Source: Callipepla californica brunnescens (taxonomy: Eukaryota; Chordata; Aves; Galliformes; Odontophoridae). Taken from it: a stretch of DNA of 64,000 nt. How positions within the stretch are numbered: position 1 is the stretch's first letter; every line of letters starts with the position of its first letter. This document shows positions 11,335 through 24,229 of the stretch, piece by piece. Under the pieces are notes generated by a model that searched no databases, was not told the origin of the DNA, and was given only the letters and a program-made list of their open reading frames with translations. Both the position numbers and the translations under genes were made by a program. The DNA lies in NCBI GenBank assembly GCA_023055505.1, contig JALIRH010000061.1:1139501-1203500 (forward strand), read 5' to 3'.

Positions 11335-12478
11335 TGGATAATCTCAGGAGCAATCATAGATCAATTAAAGATCAACCAGGGGATCAGGCCCAGTCAGCAT
11401 GGGTTCATGAATGGTAGATCCTGTTTGACATGCCTGATTTCATTCTATGACAAGGTGACCCACTTAATGGACGGAGGCTGTCAATGTGATCTACCTGGGC
11501 TTCAGAAAAGCCCTTGACATTGTTCCCCACAACATCCTCATGGATTCAACATTTTTATCAATGGTCTTGGTGAGGGGATTGAGTGCACCTTCGGTAAGTT
11601 TGCAGATGACAATATGTTGGGAGGAAGCATTGATATGCTGGAGGGTAGAATGACACTACAGAGGGACCTGGATAGACTGGATTGATGGGACAAGGTAAAC
11701 TGAATGAATTTCAATAGGGCCAAGTGTCAGATCCTGCATTTTGGTCGCACCAATCCCAAGCAACTTTGACATAGTTAGCTGGAAAACTACCAGACAGAAA
11801 GGGACATAGGTATACTGAGAGACAGTTGGCTGAATATAAGCCAACAGTGTGCCCAGATGACCAAGAAGGCCAATGGCATCTTGACCTGTATCATCAATGG
11901 TGTGGTGAGCAGGACTAGGAAGGTAATCCTGCCCCTGTATTTGGCATTGGTGAGGCCTCACCTCAAGCACTCTGTTCAGTTTTGGGCACCACAATACAAA
12001 AAAGACACTGAGGTGCTGGAGCAGGTCCAAAGAAGGGCAACAAGACTGGTGAAGGGCATGAGTAATATGCCCTGTGAGGAGTGACTAAAGGAACTGGTGC
12101 TGTTTAGTCTGGGGAAGAGGAGGCTGAGAGGAGGCCTTATTGATCTCTTCAAATACCTGAAAGGTGATTACAGAGAGAGTGGGGTTGGTCTCTTCTTTCT
12201 AATGATAGGTGACAGGACAAGGGGAAACGGCCTCATGTAGTGCCAGGGGAGTTTTAGGTTAGATATAAGGAAGAAGTTCTTTAAACTAAGGGTTGTTAAG
12301 CACCCAAGGAGGTGGTTGAGTCACCATCCCTGAATGTATTTAAAATCTGTTTGGATATGGTGCTCAGGGACATGATTTATTGATTGGTTATAAGAGTTAG
12401 GGTATTACGGTTAGGTTGCTGTTGGACTTGATGATCTTGAAGGACTTTTCCAGCCTGACCAATTCTATGATTCTACGA
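11335..12478 (+). mobile_element. CR1 LINE, 5'-truncated, with internally deleted RT
   Basis: This is a 1.1-kb CR1 copy on the plus strand keeping the end of ORF2 (reverse transcriptase) and the 3' UTR. RT motifs are visible in broken frames: S-Q-H-G-F-M-N-G-R-S-C-L-T near 11394-11432, the 'YLDFSKAFD'-like segment near 11492-11516, then the catalytic F-A-D-D near 11598-11610 and '[10 protein letters not shown]'-like near 11655-11685. The sequence between the HNIL-like motif (about 11530) and the FADD region is far too short, so roughly 200-250 bases of RT are deleted near 11535-11545. The 3' end has TTGGACTTGATGATCTTGAAGG and finishes in TTCTATGATTCTACG. It is frameshifted and non-functional. 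The small open frames at 11305-11517 and 11857-12084 are fragments of it. Confidence 0.93.
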
Positions 12479-12567
12479 ATAATGGGAGGCAGTAGCCATT
12501 TTTAAAGGGGACACTCTAAAGAACTTCACAAAAGGTAAGTAATTACCATTTGACAAAATACAGCCTC

Positions 12568-12586
12568 AAAAAAAAAAAAAAAAAAA
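12568..12586 (+). repeat. Poly-A tract (A19)
   Basis: This is an uninterrupted run of 19 A. CR1 does not end in poly-A, so it does not belong to the CR1 copy that ends at 12478. Confidence 0.9.
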
Positions 12587-13794
12587 GACAAGAAAAGAGG
12601 GTTAAATATTTCAAACGTGCAGGAAAACACAATCATTCTTCATTTCAATTTTTTTTTTATATGCAGTTTGAAAATCTGTGTTATTCATTTTTCCTGTCAT
12701 GAACAGCGAAATCATACTGCTTAGTACACAGAACTATATTTTGAGTCATCAAGTAAGCACGTAACAAATCTAACCTTCAAAGTAACCCCACAAAGTCAGC
12801 TAAGCTATTCATACATCAGCCTCCTTGATAGAGCAAGTAGATACCAGTAACAGAGAAGACACACCCAGAGTTTAGCGATAACAACAGAGGCACAGCAGCC
12901 ACAGCTTTGTTGTTTGATAAGCTTATTCCAGCACTTAGTAACCACTATGGTTACTGCAATGCTACCATAAGTCACTGAACTCTTGCTGTTGATCCAACAG
13001 TAATTCACCTATGGAGAGTGCAGCACAATATCACAACTTTTAATAAATAGAAAAAAAAATGCATGTATCAATGTCTTTACAAAGCTTTCAACTTCATAAG
13101 GGAAAAACATCAAAGTAAATGTATGAGCATCGTTCTTTGTAAATCAAATCTGACTAGTATTAATTAGAATAACCCTTTCAGTGATTTATCAGTAAAGTTT
13201 GCTATTAAGCACTATATATTTTGCCTTGGGTTCACTTATACAGCAATTATTGAACAAACAATCTCTTGAATGTTTTACTGACAATTTTTCACATACCTGT
13301 TTACTAAGAAAACAGCTTGTTATTAGGCCTTTCCTTCCTAACATGTATTATGAATGTATTTTTCTATATATTTTGTGTTATTGCTTTCTCTTTTATCTTT
13401 CCCAGTTTCCCACACTTCCTGACCATCTGACTGATGTTCAATAGCATCATCTTCTCCCATTTTTTACTTCTTAAAGGTATTTTCTTCATTACTTAATTTA
13501 CTCTCTAAATGTGGAGGAATTTAGATTGGTTTCATTTATTTGTTTGTTTGCTTGTTTGAATCAGAATAATCTTCCTAATGGTGTGACATCAAGCTTGACA
13601 GCAACTAGTAAAATGGTTTCAGGTGGTATCCAAACGTCATTCAGACCTTCCTAAATTATTTTCCTATTTGATCTAGCTAATTTTTTTTTTTTATGCTTTA
13701 TGATAATGTCTCTTAAAATCATTACACACATATTTTACCATTATGTATTCTATTCTATACTCACATTACAAATATGTTTCACTGGAGCACAATG
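12587..13794. other. AT-rich non-coding stretch, nothing recognised
   Basis: It contains T runs (12649-12658, 13681-13691) and short open frames without recognisable domains. Confidence 0.5.
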
Positions 13795-14130
13795 ATAGAT
13801 GAGGAGAGGCTGGAGGGAAGAGCCTTGTTGGCATGCAGACAAAAAAATTCATTCCAATACCTATGGGGAGGTTAACAAGTAGATTAAGTTAGACTATTTA
13901 CTAAGGTGTGTGATGGGAGAACAGGGGAAAATGAGATGCCAATTTTACAGAAGGAAAGAAATCTCAGTGTCACTGAGTCTTGGAACTGGCTTCCCAGAGA
14001 GTCTGGGTAATGTTATATTTGTTGATTTGTCTGTCTGTAGGAAGCTCTGAGCAGCCTGATCCGATCAGAGTTGACCTTGCTTTGAGCAGGTGACTGGACA
14101 TAAGAACAGTTCCTATTCAGGATGATTTGT
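13795..14130 (+). mobile_element. Ancient CR1 LINE, 3' UTR
   Basis: This is a strongly diverged CR1 3' region on the plus strand. Landmarks are GAGGAGAGGCTGGAGGG (13801), AGTCTTGGAACTGGCTTCCCAGAG (13977; equivalent to 'ggctgcccagagag'), and GCAGCCTGATCC...GACCTTGCTTTGAGCAGG...GACTGGACAT (14050-14100; equivalent to 'caacctgct...gaccctgctttgagcaggggggttggact'). The final ATTCTATGATT tail is lost. An early, pre-galliform CR1 subfamily is likely from the divergence. Confidence 0.75.
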
Positions 14131-14352
14131 TACTGATTCTTTGACAAGACCACTCATACCTCTGTCAGTATTTATTTTTAAGTCTGTTTTCAATTCCCTT
14201 TATTGACCAGAATGATGCTGATGCTAGCATTTCACTGGGTGGGTCGTGATTATGCTCAAGGTATAGGTTTTTAGAATAAAAATAAGTTTAGAAATTTAGA
14301 AGTTTTGGAATTAGTCCCGCAGAATGTCCAGTTGTCATTTTTGGCCTTCCTC

Positions 14353-14389
14353 TTTTTTTTTTTTTTAATTATTATTATTATTATTATTT
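14353..14389 (+). repeat. T14 run plus (ATT)n microsatellite
   Basis: Fourteen T are followed by AATT and about six ATT units. Confidence 0.9.
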
Positions 14390-14399
14390 GCATAGCAAA

Positions 14400-17300
14400 T
14401 ACCCTGTTAGCTATTAAAAATCACTATTTCATGTGCAACAGACCTTTGTTGGCCAATCATTCAAAAACTGAAATGCTGCATACATTACCAATAGCAAGTT
14501 GTGGTAGTGTCACAAGATGTCATTTTTCAGTTGTCAGAGGAACTAGGGTAATGTAGGATGAAGAATTGTACTCATTTGACTCAAACTGGCTGGATTTTCA
14601 GTCTCAAGGAAATTATTTAAACCTATGTCACTTGTCCAAACTCTTTAAACTCTGTTCTCTGTGTGCAGTCAGTGGCAGTCTGACCTGTATTGAATGTTCT
14701 CTTGCACACAAAATATTTTCTTGCACAGAGCATTATAATCCAAGTCTAGTCTGCTGATGGTTTAGATTAATTTCCCTGAGCTACTAAAGAATTTTATTTT
14801 CAACTCATAGAGAGAAAAGAGTGATTAAAAAAGACAAAACAACCTGCTTTTTCCCCAAAAAGTAACTTCTTTTTAGATACAGGCTTCTACTCACTTTCTT
14901 CCTTTTATCAATCAGAAAAATGCCTGACCAAACATGCTTTATAACTTAAAAAGCCTTAAGGATTACTGTCATCATGATACTGAATTTTCCATGTGATGTT
15001 AATGTTGATATGTTAAAGTGACTTTAAGTATTCATGCCAATGAGGATTCCTTTATTTCCATGTCAGAATTTGTGAGTTCTTATTATAAACAATCCCATTA
15101 TGTGCCTGTAGGCTTCTGACTCTTCCCATAAAACAAATCACACTGGCAACTCCATTTTGAAGTTTGCATTAAAAGTGGGTCAGGCTACAATTTCCCTATT
15201 ACCATAATCCAGACTGAACTTGCTGCGTGTAGCTGAAGCAACAAATATTTCCTGTTACATGGAGTGCCTGCTGAAATGGAAAAATTTAGCAGGATTTAGC
15301 TTGCAATTTTGTGGGAGTTTGTCCACAATGCATTGTTATAGTAGTCAGTAATTCCCCATGATTTGGCTTAGCTATTCAAAACCTACACTACACACTTTGT
15401 CTGTATGTACCTTGGGAGTAAGGTGAAGGGCATATTGATATATGCTATAGCTGAAATCCTCTGTTGCAACAGAAGAAATAGGCAAGTAAATATGTCTTTG
15501 TTCAACATGCATAAAAGCACGCTCAGAATTTTCTCAATGCACAAAAATTACTTGGTTAATATTCCCTTCTGTTTCATTAAGTAGTTTTTTTTTTAGCCAT
15601 CCTTTTATATCTTTGCCTCTTTTTCATGGAAAATGTATAAACCATTGCTTTTATTTATGGGAAACATGGGGTGCATTGTCTTCAGCATACATTAGATACA
15701 GTTAGACATATATGCATTGTTCTCAAATATTTCAAAACCAAGGAACTGGTTTATTGTGAATCATCAAACAATACTACATAACCTGATTTGTTATGCAAGA
15801 CAAACATAATTTGTACAGTATCAGAACTCTCTGATTCAGTTACATTGAAATCCCTAGCCTGCCTATTGATGGATGTCTGGGAAGAGGAGGAGGAGGAAGA
15901 AAACAGGGAAGAACTTTCTCTTGACTACCCCAGATAATTTTTTCTCTAAATTCCTTCTCCTGGCCACTGTCAGGAACAGGGGATTGTGAAGTTCTTACAT
16001 TCTCATCATGTCTTGAGGATTTAATAAGGGACTAGTATCTAAGATTAAAAAAAAAAAAAAGAGGTAGAAAAAAGAGGTTAGGAAATGGACTATATGTACT
16101 AGATGGAATATTTTTACCAACTCACTGAAGAATATCATGCCAAAACAAAAAAGGAGAGGTCCCTGTTAACCTGAGGCAGTTGCTAAATAACTAATTTACT
16201 GTAGACATGATGTACATTTCCCAAGCGTAATAAAATTATGATAGTTTTATATAACTTCAGTCTTCTAAAAACGGGTTTCAAAACTATTTTGTCTTACCCA
16301 TAGCCTTTCTCTACAAACAGTGGGAAGTAGTAGGAAGAAGTTGATGCATTTCATATTCCAGGTTAGGTACATACAGATTAGGTTTTCTCATGAATGTACA
16401 TTTAAAGACAAATTAAAAATTAAAAGACATAAAGATACAGCTGTTAATCAAATGTCTTCAGCTGGAATGGAAAATACACAATATTTATTGGAGGATCAAA
16501 AAATTTAAAACCCCAAAATTTTAGGCAAATTTTCACTCCTAAAGTTGTTCTCTGTTTAAATTGTACACTGAAGATTCAAAAGTATCAGCTTTTTTAGTGG
16601 TTAGCTATGTGACAATCTGTATTTTAATTTGTGTACTTTCAATTACAGTACACTTCTTGGCTGACAGGCAACACCTTTTATACTAGAAAGCTGCTCAAAG
16701 TAGCAAGCTCACACTTACAGATAAATTGTTAATCATTTTCATTTTTCTGATGTGGAATAAATGTACATGCTCTTTTCACCACAAATTTTAATTAATTCAA
16801 ATCAGATCTCATATATGAGCTGTCAGAGGAAATGCCCAACCCATTTGTGAGCGTATAGTTACCTAATATAATATGAAGAAGCCTCTACTTGCTATTATTT
16901 TGTTTAGCCATCATAGGTGTTTAATTACATTCTTTTGATGTCAGTAAAATTATTTAACTTCCCCTGCAGACATTGAAAGGCATCTGTTATAAGTATTTTC
17001 CCATGCTCCAATCTGAGTTTTAAGCAGGAGTACTCACGCAATTCATAGAACTCTTAAAATTTCAGGATAATTATTAAATAAAAATTTAGCCTCTGCCTTT
17101 CAGTTTTAAAGTATAGTCAATAATACACATAACAAAGTTTCTGTTTCCATAACAACCCTATAGCTGGAGATATATTTGGAACTGATTCTGATAGAGGAAT
17201 TTCAAAAAATTAAATTTCATTACATAAAAAATGTTGTTACATACCTAAGTAGTAGAAAACAGGTTGTAGAAGCATAATTTATACTTATATGTGAAATTTA

Positions 17301-20300
17301 TACTGGGGTCATTATAACTGAGGGTGTTTAAAACAAAGAATTTACTTTGGCTCCATGATGTTTCCAATGTCCAATTTTCAATTACATTCTTTCTGGGCTG
17401 TGATATATTCAAGAGCAAAACACCCTCTCATGATAATTACCATTACCTGTTGCTTAGATATTTCCTGCACACTATCTACTGCATCATATCAAAGTTTCAT
17501 GTTTCCTATGCTAGAAAAGCATTTCATGGAAAGGTGTGCTACTAACTGAAGGTAAATTTTCTATTTTGTATGTTAGCTTCAAAACTGATATTGTATAAAA
17601 ATTTTGTGGTCATTGCACTATGTTTCCATCATTGTTACGACAGAATGTGCACACGCTGTCCTCTGTCAACTGTAAATAATTAGTATAATATAAACTTCCA
17701 ATATTCTCTATATCTCTTCACATTAAAGAGAAGCAGAAAATGAAACATTACACACTGTCATAATAATAATTTTTTTTCAATTTGTAAAATATCTAAGCCC
17801 TGGTAGGCTCAATATTTGCTGAAGATCATCCTCCCATAGTTCCAAAAATATGGTTAGGCCTTACCAATGTTACACATTTTTGTTTAAACAAAGGTTGGAA
17901 ACAATGACCCTTGGTACTAAAATCCATTTAAAGAAGCGTTGAAAGAAAGCAGTTTCAGAGCAGTAAAAATATGATATAGATTGATTTTTATGTATCTTTT
18001 CTGCTGTACCCATTGTAATTAAAACTATTACTTTATTTTTACTCTGATATTTAAAAAAAATTTTACAAGTGACTAAAGATTATAGAGTCCTACATTTGGT
18101 ATTCTTTCATATAAATACCATAAACATGACTAATATTTTTCACTGAACCAATAATTCATGCAGGCTTTCACTACCCTTCATCTCCACCCTTTAAGTCATA
18201 AGGAGAGGACTAGAGGAGCAGTCAGAATAAAAAATCAAAAGGTCACCAAAATAAATCCATACCCTTTTCATAGGTTTGAATCCAATCAAAATGCAACTAA
18301 ATACAGCCTATTTCATCATGAAGTAGCTTTATAGACATAGGAATTCTGCTAAGTTGCAATACTAAACTTGTTAAACCATGTAAACTTTTTTTTTTTCTTC
18401 TCCAAAACCCAAGAAAGAAATACAAATTCTTCTTAATTGCATGTACATCCTGGATGTTAAAAAATATTTCTCAAATAAGCAGGCTGGAATTTCTCATCCT
18501 TTCCATTAACTACAGAAGTATAGCTTTCTCATTCTGAGTAGGCTTTAACCAAAGATATTATGTGAGATTTATTCCCTTGCAGCACTATCATCTTTATTCT
18601 GAGAAACCATTGACATTGGAGCTAAGTTTATCTGTAAGAAGCAATATTAAATCTTTGTAATTGTCATTTCTGTTTCTCATCCAGTGTACGATTTTTCTGA
18701 AATGTTAAATTATGGTATATACTGTATATATAATCAAACAATATTAAAGGAATATTAATTTGTGATTATGTGTTTGTTGTAGATGGAATAAGAATTAAAA
18801 CTCTGTCTAGTGCTTTGGTTGTCCTTTTGGACATGTGTGTTTTGTTGCAATCACTGAAATTGCTTTTGTGTTTCTAAATATAATCTATTCTATTATTAAT
18901 TATTTCCAATGTTCAGAAAAATATTTTCTAGTAAAGAAAAACATTATTTCTCATTTCATATGCTATTATTTCCTGTACAATTATATTCATGTAGTTCTTG
19001 TGCCTAAAATGTTCAACAATGAAAATTCATTCCAACTACTGTTGTTGTATAAATTTACAAAACACGGTGTACCTTTTCTCAGAAGTAGCATATGATTGGC
19101 AACTAAAATTTAGTGCAAGTCATGTAACATATATAGTATTACTTTATTATTTAATTATAATAATTCAGTTACTGGGACTAAGGCTTAGTGCTAATACATA
19201 AAGATGAATGACATATGTTGTAATAATAACTGGAATTAAAGATCTTTTTCCTTAATATAGAAAAACTAAGCACTTATCTGAAGCCCTAAGTACCCTAACT
19301 ATTGATAATGCAATACATCTATAAACAGCAATATTATAGCATCATTTAACTGGAAAATCAGCAGACTCCATTGCCAACTCTAAACTTTGCGGGATGCAAA
19401 ATTTCCAACATATTTCTGCCCTCTCAGAAAGCGTGTTATACAACCTGAAAATGAAGATTATTTCATGTCAGCCGTTTCAGAGTCAGGTGATGCTAGAAGT
19501 AACTTTTCCAGAGCTTCCAGGGCTTTTCCAGAGAACACATCTGATTGAACGTGTGTATGGCAAAAAGGGAAAAGTAAAAGAGAAAGGGAGAGGAAAGGGC
19601 AAAGATAACAGTCTCAAGCTGTCTTGAAACTGGCAGCTTCTCTTTTTAGAAAAGCTAGTGACATCTGTGGAAAACTGACATTGGTTAATAAAACATTCTG
19701 TATACCCATGTGATTTATAATATCTTAAACAACTTTTGGAACCAATTAATCAGCCAGTGCAGGCCTTAGAAGATGAAATGCTGCCTGTCTCCCACTGTTC
19801 AATGGCTCACTAAACTGACCTGCTACATTCATTACCAGTTGCAGTCTCCAACTGGCTATATCAGCTTGACAAAATAGTCTAATTTCAAAATAGAAAAAGA
19901 ATAGAAAGCAGAAGCATGAGCTGCATACAAAAGACGGCAGCTTTTTATTTAAACACATCATAGGAAGCTTATTGGATAAGTGATATAGTAGGAACACCAA
20001 ACAGAAGCTAAGAATCTTAAAAGATGCCTTAAATTCCCATTCTCTTAGCAAGCAGTGACAGACTTCTTTTCTCAGTCATCTTCCATGTCTTGTTTTCCTG
20101 CAACTGTTTCTTTTACTGTCACAATCTCAGTCGTGATCTAAGTTTCACACAAATCACTGCCTGTCATAAATCTAACTCACATAGATAATAAATGCAGTCC
20201 TTCGTTCCAAAACTGGGACTCTAGGAACAGCACTACACAGAAGCAGCTTTCTGGTGCTACCATTTCCTCTGACTCCTAACAACCTTCTAACAAAGGAGAA

Positions 20301-21261
20301 TATACAATGAAGAGAAAAAGAAGAATCTATGCTTGAAAACACTCTAGGGAAAGTCTGTCAGCTTGGATTTCATCTAAGGGCAAAAACGAAGAATTATTCT
20401 GTTTGTTTTTTTCAAAGTCTTCATTTGCCCATATAGCTCATGAGCAGACCAGCAGCAGATTTCATAAAACACAGAAGTGGAAATATGATCATTATTCATT
20501 TCTGTGAGGAAAGTATCTGTTATCCTTGTATGTCTACACAAATTGAAAATAATTTTATAATTACTAAAGAAATAAATAACTCTTCTAAATACAAATCAGA
20601 CCACAGGTGTGGGATTATGTCTGAATGGTGATGAATCAGTGCTACCTAGAGAGCTATGGTAAAGCAGTTAGCAGCCCAGATTCAGTTTCTGTTTATAGCT
20701 GACGAGCTAATAACAGGAGCTAACACATTCTTAATAAAGATCAGGGCTTTTCTTAAAATAATTTGTTATTTTGCAATACTGCCACAGGTAAAATAGTAAA
20801 ATGCTCCCAAACAAAGCCCTGATGAATGGCTGAGCAGAATGACTGGAAAACATATATATATATATTACAGCATATGATTAATTTAATAAAAGGCAAAGTG
20901 CCAACATGTTTGATTTCTAAGGTATCATGAAGTAAATTAAAAATATTAACACAACATGGCATCATTGGACTTGTTACTATTCTTGGCATAGTCCTCAAGT
21001 ATATGCAATAATTATCTTTGAATTTATAATATTCATTTCCTCATGCATTTTCATGTATGTACAACTGCTATTCTATTGCCAGGAATGTAACTTCTTAAAG
21101 AAAAGAAGTAGTCACTCAGGTGATATTTGGGGTTAAAGTCCACTGTGTCGAGTATCTTAACTTCCAAACTCCTTGTCATTTAGATAATTGTTCCATTTAA
21201 CATTCTTCTAAATTCTGAGTAGTCAAATTTGGGTATATTAATCATACTGAAGTCCCAGAGG
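14400..21261. other. Long AT-rich non-coding stretch
   Basis: No repeat family, gene or RNA was recognised over nearly 7 kb. Simple tracts are present at 16047-16060 (A14), 18386-18396 (T run) and 20852-20865 (TA repeat). A purine-rich block runs over 19560-19612. Open frames reach 101 codons (19746-20051 minus) without domains. Confidence 0.5.
16047..16060 (+). repeat. Poly-A tract (A14)
   Basis: This is an uninterrupted run of 14 A with no recognisable retrocopy in front. Confidence 0.85.
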
Positions 21262-21782
21262 TGTGGGGTTGTCAATGGTTTATGGGTCGATTTGGCCTGG
21301 TTTCACCACTAATGGGACAGGGGGACATATGGACCCACATCCTGGGAAAGAGGAAGGGAAAGGATATTGAGATGGGCCTAAAAACAAAACAGCATAAACA
21401 AGCTGAGGAGGAAAGGTAATTTACTAAGTAAGATATTGGAGTACAAAATAATACAATATAATTGGAATTGAGGTTAATAAACCAAATAAAATGAGTGAGG
21501 GTCCAAAACCAAAGGCCTTAATCTAAAGCTGAAGGTGAGAGACAGCTAGGGAGCACACACTACAGATGAGAAGCAAAAAGGGGCAGTCTCAAGACTTCTG
21601 TGCAATTTTGTCTTTCTCTCTGAGTGGAAAACAGGAACACAAAGTCCTCTGGGGTATGTAGTTCTTCTCTTCTGAGAACCAGGTACCGGGAAATTTGACA
21701 GTCCACAGAACTGGAGCATTAACTCTTTAACTCCCAGTATTATGATGTGGAATGCGGATAACAATATCATAAAACCATAACA
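21262..21782 (-). mobile_element. Solo LTR of an avian endogenous retrovirus, minus strand
   Basis: This is a 521-bp block whose minus strand starts TGTTATGGTTTTATGATATT and ends CAACCCCACA, giving TG...CA ends. The minus strand carries CCACATCATAATACTGGGAG and TCAAATTTCCCGGTACCTGG, which I remember from avian ERVL-type LTRs. Four bases on each side (minus-strand CCCC and CCTC) differ by one base, so a target duplication is possible but weak. No internal retroviral genes flank it, hence a solo LTR. Orientation rests on the remembered family start; polyadenylation signals are ambiguous because AATAAA also occurs on the plus strand near 21478-21490. Confidence 0.65.
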
Positions 21783-22464
21783 GGGGAGTAACTAGCTGTG
21801 CACATTTCTCTGGGAAGATGCTGGCTACCTGACAAACCATTCTGGCAGCATCATGTTACGAAACTGCTATATTGAGCCATGATGACAATTCTGTTCGATG
21901 ATATTAGCACTAAATTTTTATCTTCATCTGAGCAATCCAGACATATCATAGACAAATGAACTATGAGTTTTAGAGCCTGGTTCAGTAGCCATTCTGATTT
22001 GACACCATTTTATGTGGGCTAAAGTAAATAAAAACAAGGTTCAGAATTTTAACCATACGTCTATATTCTGGGCAGGACTCATATCCATTTAGAGTTCATA
22101 TCCTTACATAGAATACATACAAGCAGAGATTTCACACCTTCATACAAGATAAAAGCCATATTGTATATATAACATTAGCCCAGTACCCCAGCATCCACTC
22201 ATCAAGATCTCATATGTGAGTTTAAAATTACAATGGGGTCAGTTCTGTGACTCAGTAATTGTAACAAAAATTTTCTTACTCTTACTTCCAAAATGCTAAT
22301 GAATTTAACAAACAAAAAACAACATAAGTATTTGAACTAGTGTTTTCAAGCACCGCTCGTGCAGACTTTTTTTCTCTGTGTAAATCATTCATAGGGAGAA
22401 AATTAATGTGTTCATTCAGGTGGTGCTGGAATTGCTGTTCCTGCTGGAAGCACAAAAGTATATG
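21783..22464. other. AT-rich non-coding stretch, nothing recognised
   Basis: No gene or repeat family was recognised between the minus-strand LTR and the CR1 copy that follows. Confidence 0.5.
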
Positions 22465-23902
22465 AGACTAAATGTGATTCAGCCCAGAGTACTCAAAGAG
22501 CTGGCTGATGTCATTGTGAGACCTCTTTCAATTATTTTTCAATGGTCTTAAAATTACATAGAGGAGTGTCAGTCAACAAGAAGCATGCAAATGTCATCCA
22601 AATTTTCAAGCAGGGGAAGAAAGAAATCCCTGGTAATTACAGGTCTGTCAGTCTCATTTTTGTGCCTGGTGAAATCTCAGAGAAGACTATTCTGAGAGCT
22701 ACTGAAAAATATCTGAAAGACATTACAGTCACTGGTCATAGCTTACATGGGTGTATGAGAGGAAAGCCCTGTGTAAAAAAAATTAATTACCTTTAAGACA
22801 AGATTACTCACCTAGTTGACCAGTGGAAGTCACTTGATGCAAATAGTTTTGATTTCAGCCAAGATTTTGATACGGATTGTCACAGTATCCTTGTCCAGCT
22901 TATAGCTAGACAAAACCAACAATTGGCTAATGATTCAGGCTCAAAAGGTTATAGCACATGGGGTTCTGCTGGCTTGGCATCTAAACAGTAGTGAGGTTCC
23001 AGAGGGCTGCCCTGTAGGGCCAGTTCTCTTTAATGTTTCATCAGTGACTTGGACATAGGACTAGAAGGTACATTAAGTAATGTGACTAAACTTGGAGGAC
23101 TTCCTTGACTTCCTTGAAGGTAGAGAAGTCTTGCATAGAGATGTTGACTAATTAGAGAGCTGGGAAATCATCAAATGCAAATGTAACAAGAATCAAGTAC
23201 CAGATTTCGCACCTGAATATATAGAGAGACTCGGGGATGAGAGTATGGACAGCAGCCCTGCAGAAAAGGACCTGAGGATTCTGTTTGATCGTAAGTGGCA
23301 CATGGCTCAGCAGTGTGCCCACGTAGCCAGAGGGGCCAACCATACCCTAGGGTGCACAAGGACCAACACTTCTAGCTGTTCAGGAGAGTCATTGTCCCTC
23401 TCTGCTCTGTGCTAGGTCAGTCTCAAATCAAGTACTGTGTGCTGTTAAGGGCATCACAATGTAAGAAGGACATACAATTAGAGAGCATCCAAAGCAGGGC
23501 TACAAAGATGGTTAGTGGTCTAGAGGGGAAGATGTGTTAAGGAGCAGCTGAGCACCTTGGTTTCCTTAGTCTGGAGAAGAGGAAGATGAAGGGAAGCCTC
23601 ATGGCAACCTGCAGCACCTCGTGAAGGGAGCAGAGGGGCAGTGTTGAGCTCTGCTCTCTGTTGACAGCAACAGGGCCCAAGGGGAAGGCATGGACAAGGA
23701 AGGATCACGAGTGTTAGCAAAAGGTTCTTCACCAGAGGATGCTGGGTTCCCAGGGCAGTGGTCATGGCACTGAGCTGCTGGAGCTGAAGAAGTGTTTAGA
23801 CAATGCTCTTAGACATATGATTTAACTTTTAGGTAGCCCTGTTTGGAGTCAGTGATCCTTGTAGGCCCCTTCCAAATCAGGGTACTCTATGACTCTACAA
23901 TT
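22465..23902 (+). mobile_element. Long, decayed CR1 LINE (RT part and 3' UTR)
   Basis: This is the longest CR1 copy in the window, about 1.4 kb on the plus strand. It begins in the RT domain: an 'IFKQGKK..PGNYRSVSL' stretch (about 22600-22655) equals the CR1 'NYRPVSLT' region, followed by a decayed 'HSQHGF'-like and 'SCLTNL'-like part (22735-22790). It continues through the FADD region, now lost (about 23085-23100), and the thumb (23220-23530). The 3' UTR holds GTCTGGAGAAGAGGAAG (23570), GCTGGGTTCCCAGGGCAG (23740) and GAGTCAGTGATCCTTGTAGGCCCCTTCC (23847), ending ACTCTATGACTCTAC. Many frameshifts and stops are present. It is older than the 29.9-kb copy. Confidence 0.9.
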
Positions 23903-24229
23903 AAGAAGTAGAGCATTAGAAAAGATCTCCAATTACTGATAACATAATGATAAGCTAATCAAATCTGAATATACCATATTTGCTCAGTTAAAATTAACAA
24001 CGTTCATTATCTTGAAACAAATGGCTCATCAAAATCAGCCAACAGTGATGAAACTTCTAGGCTATGTGATAAAAAGTTGTTCTTCCTTCACACCAAGAAG
24101 ATCAGAGGAACACTGGTAGTTGGGAGAACTCAAATAGTAGTTACTTCTAGGTCCATCAGTGGAGATAAGCTCAGCTCCTCAAAGGTCCATGTATACAAGC
24201 ATAGGGTAGCACGGTGACAGGAAGGGAAG

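Noticed and set aside
19746..20051. Minus-strand frame of 101 codons with a hydrophobic, cysteine/phenylalanine-rich middle
   Set aside because: Resembles translation of T/C-rich sequence rather than a membrane protein family; no supporting context.
22542..22796. 84-codon frame as a possible host gene
   Set aside because: Its motifs (PGNYRSVSL and following) are those of CR1 reverse transcriptase, so it is part of the decayed LINE.
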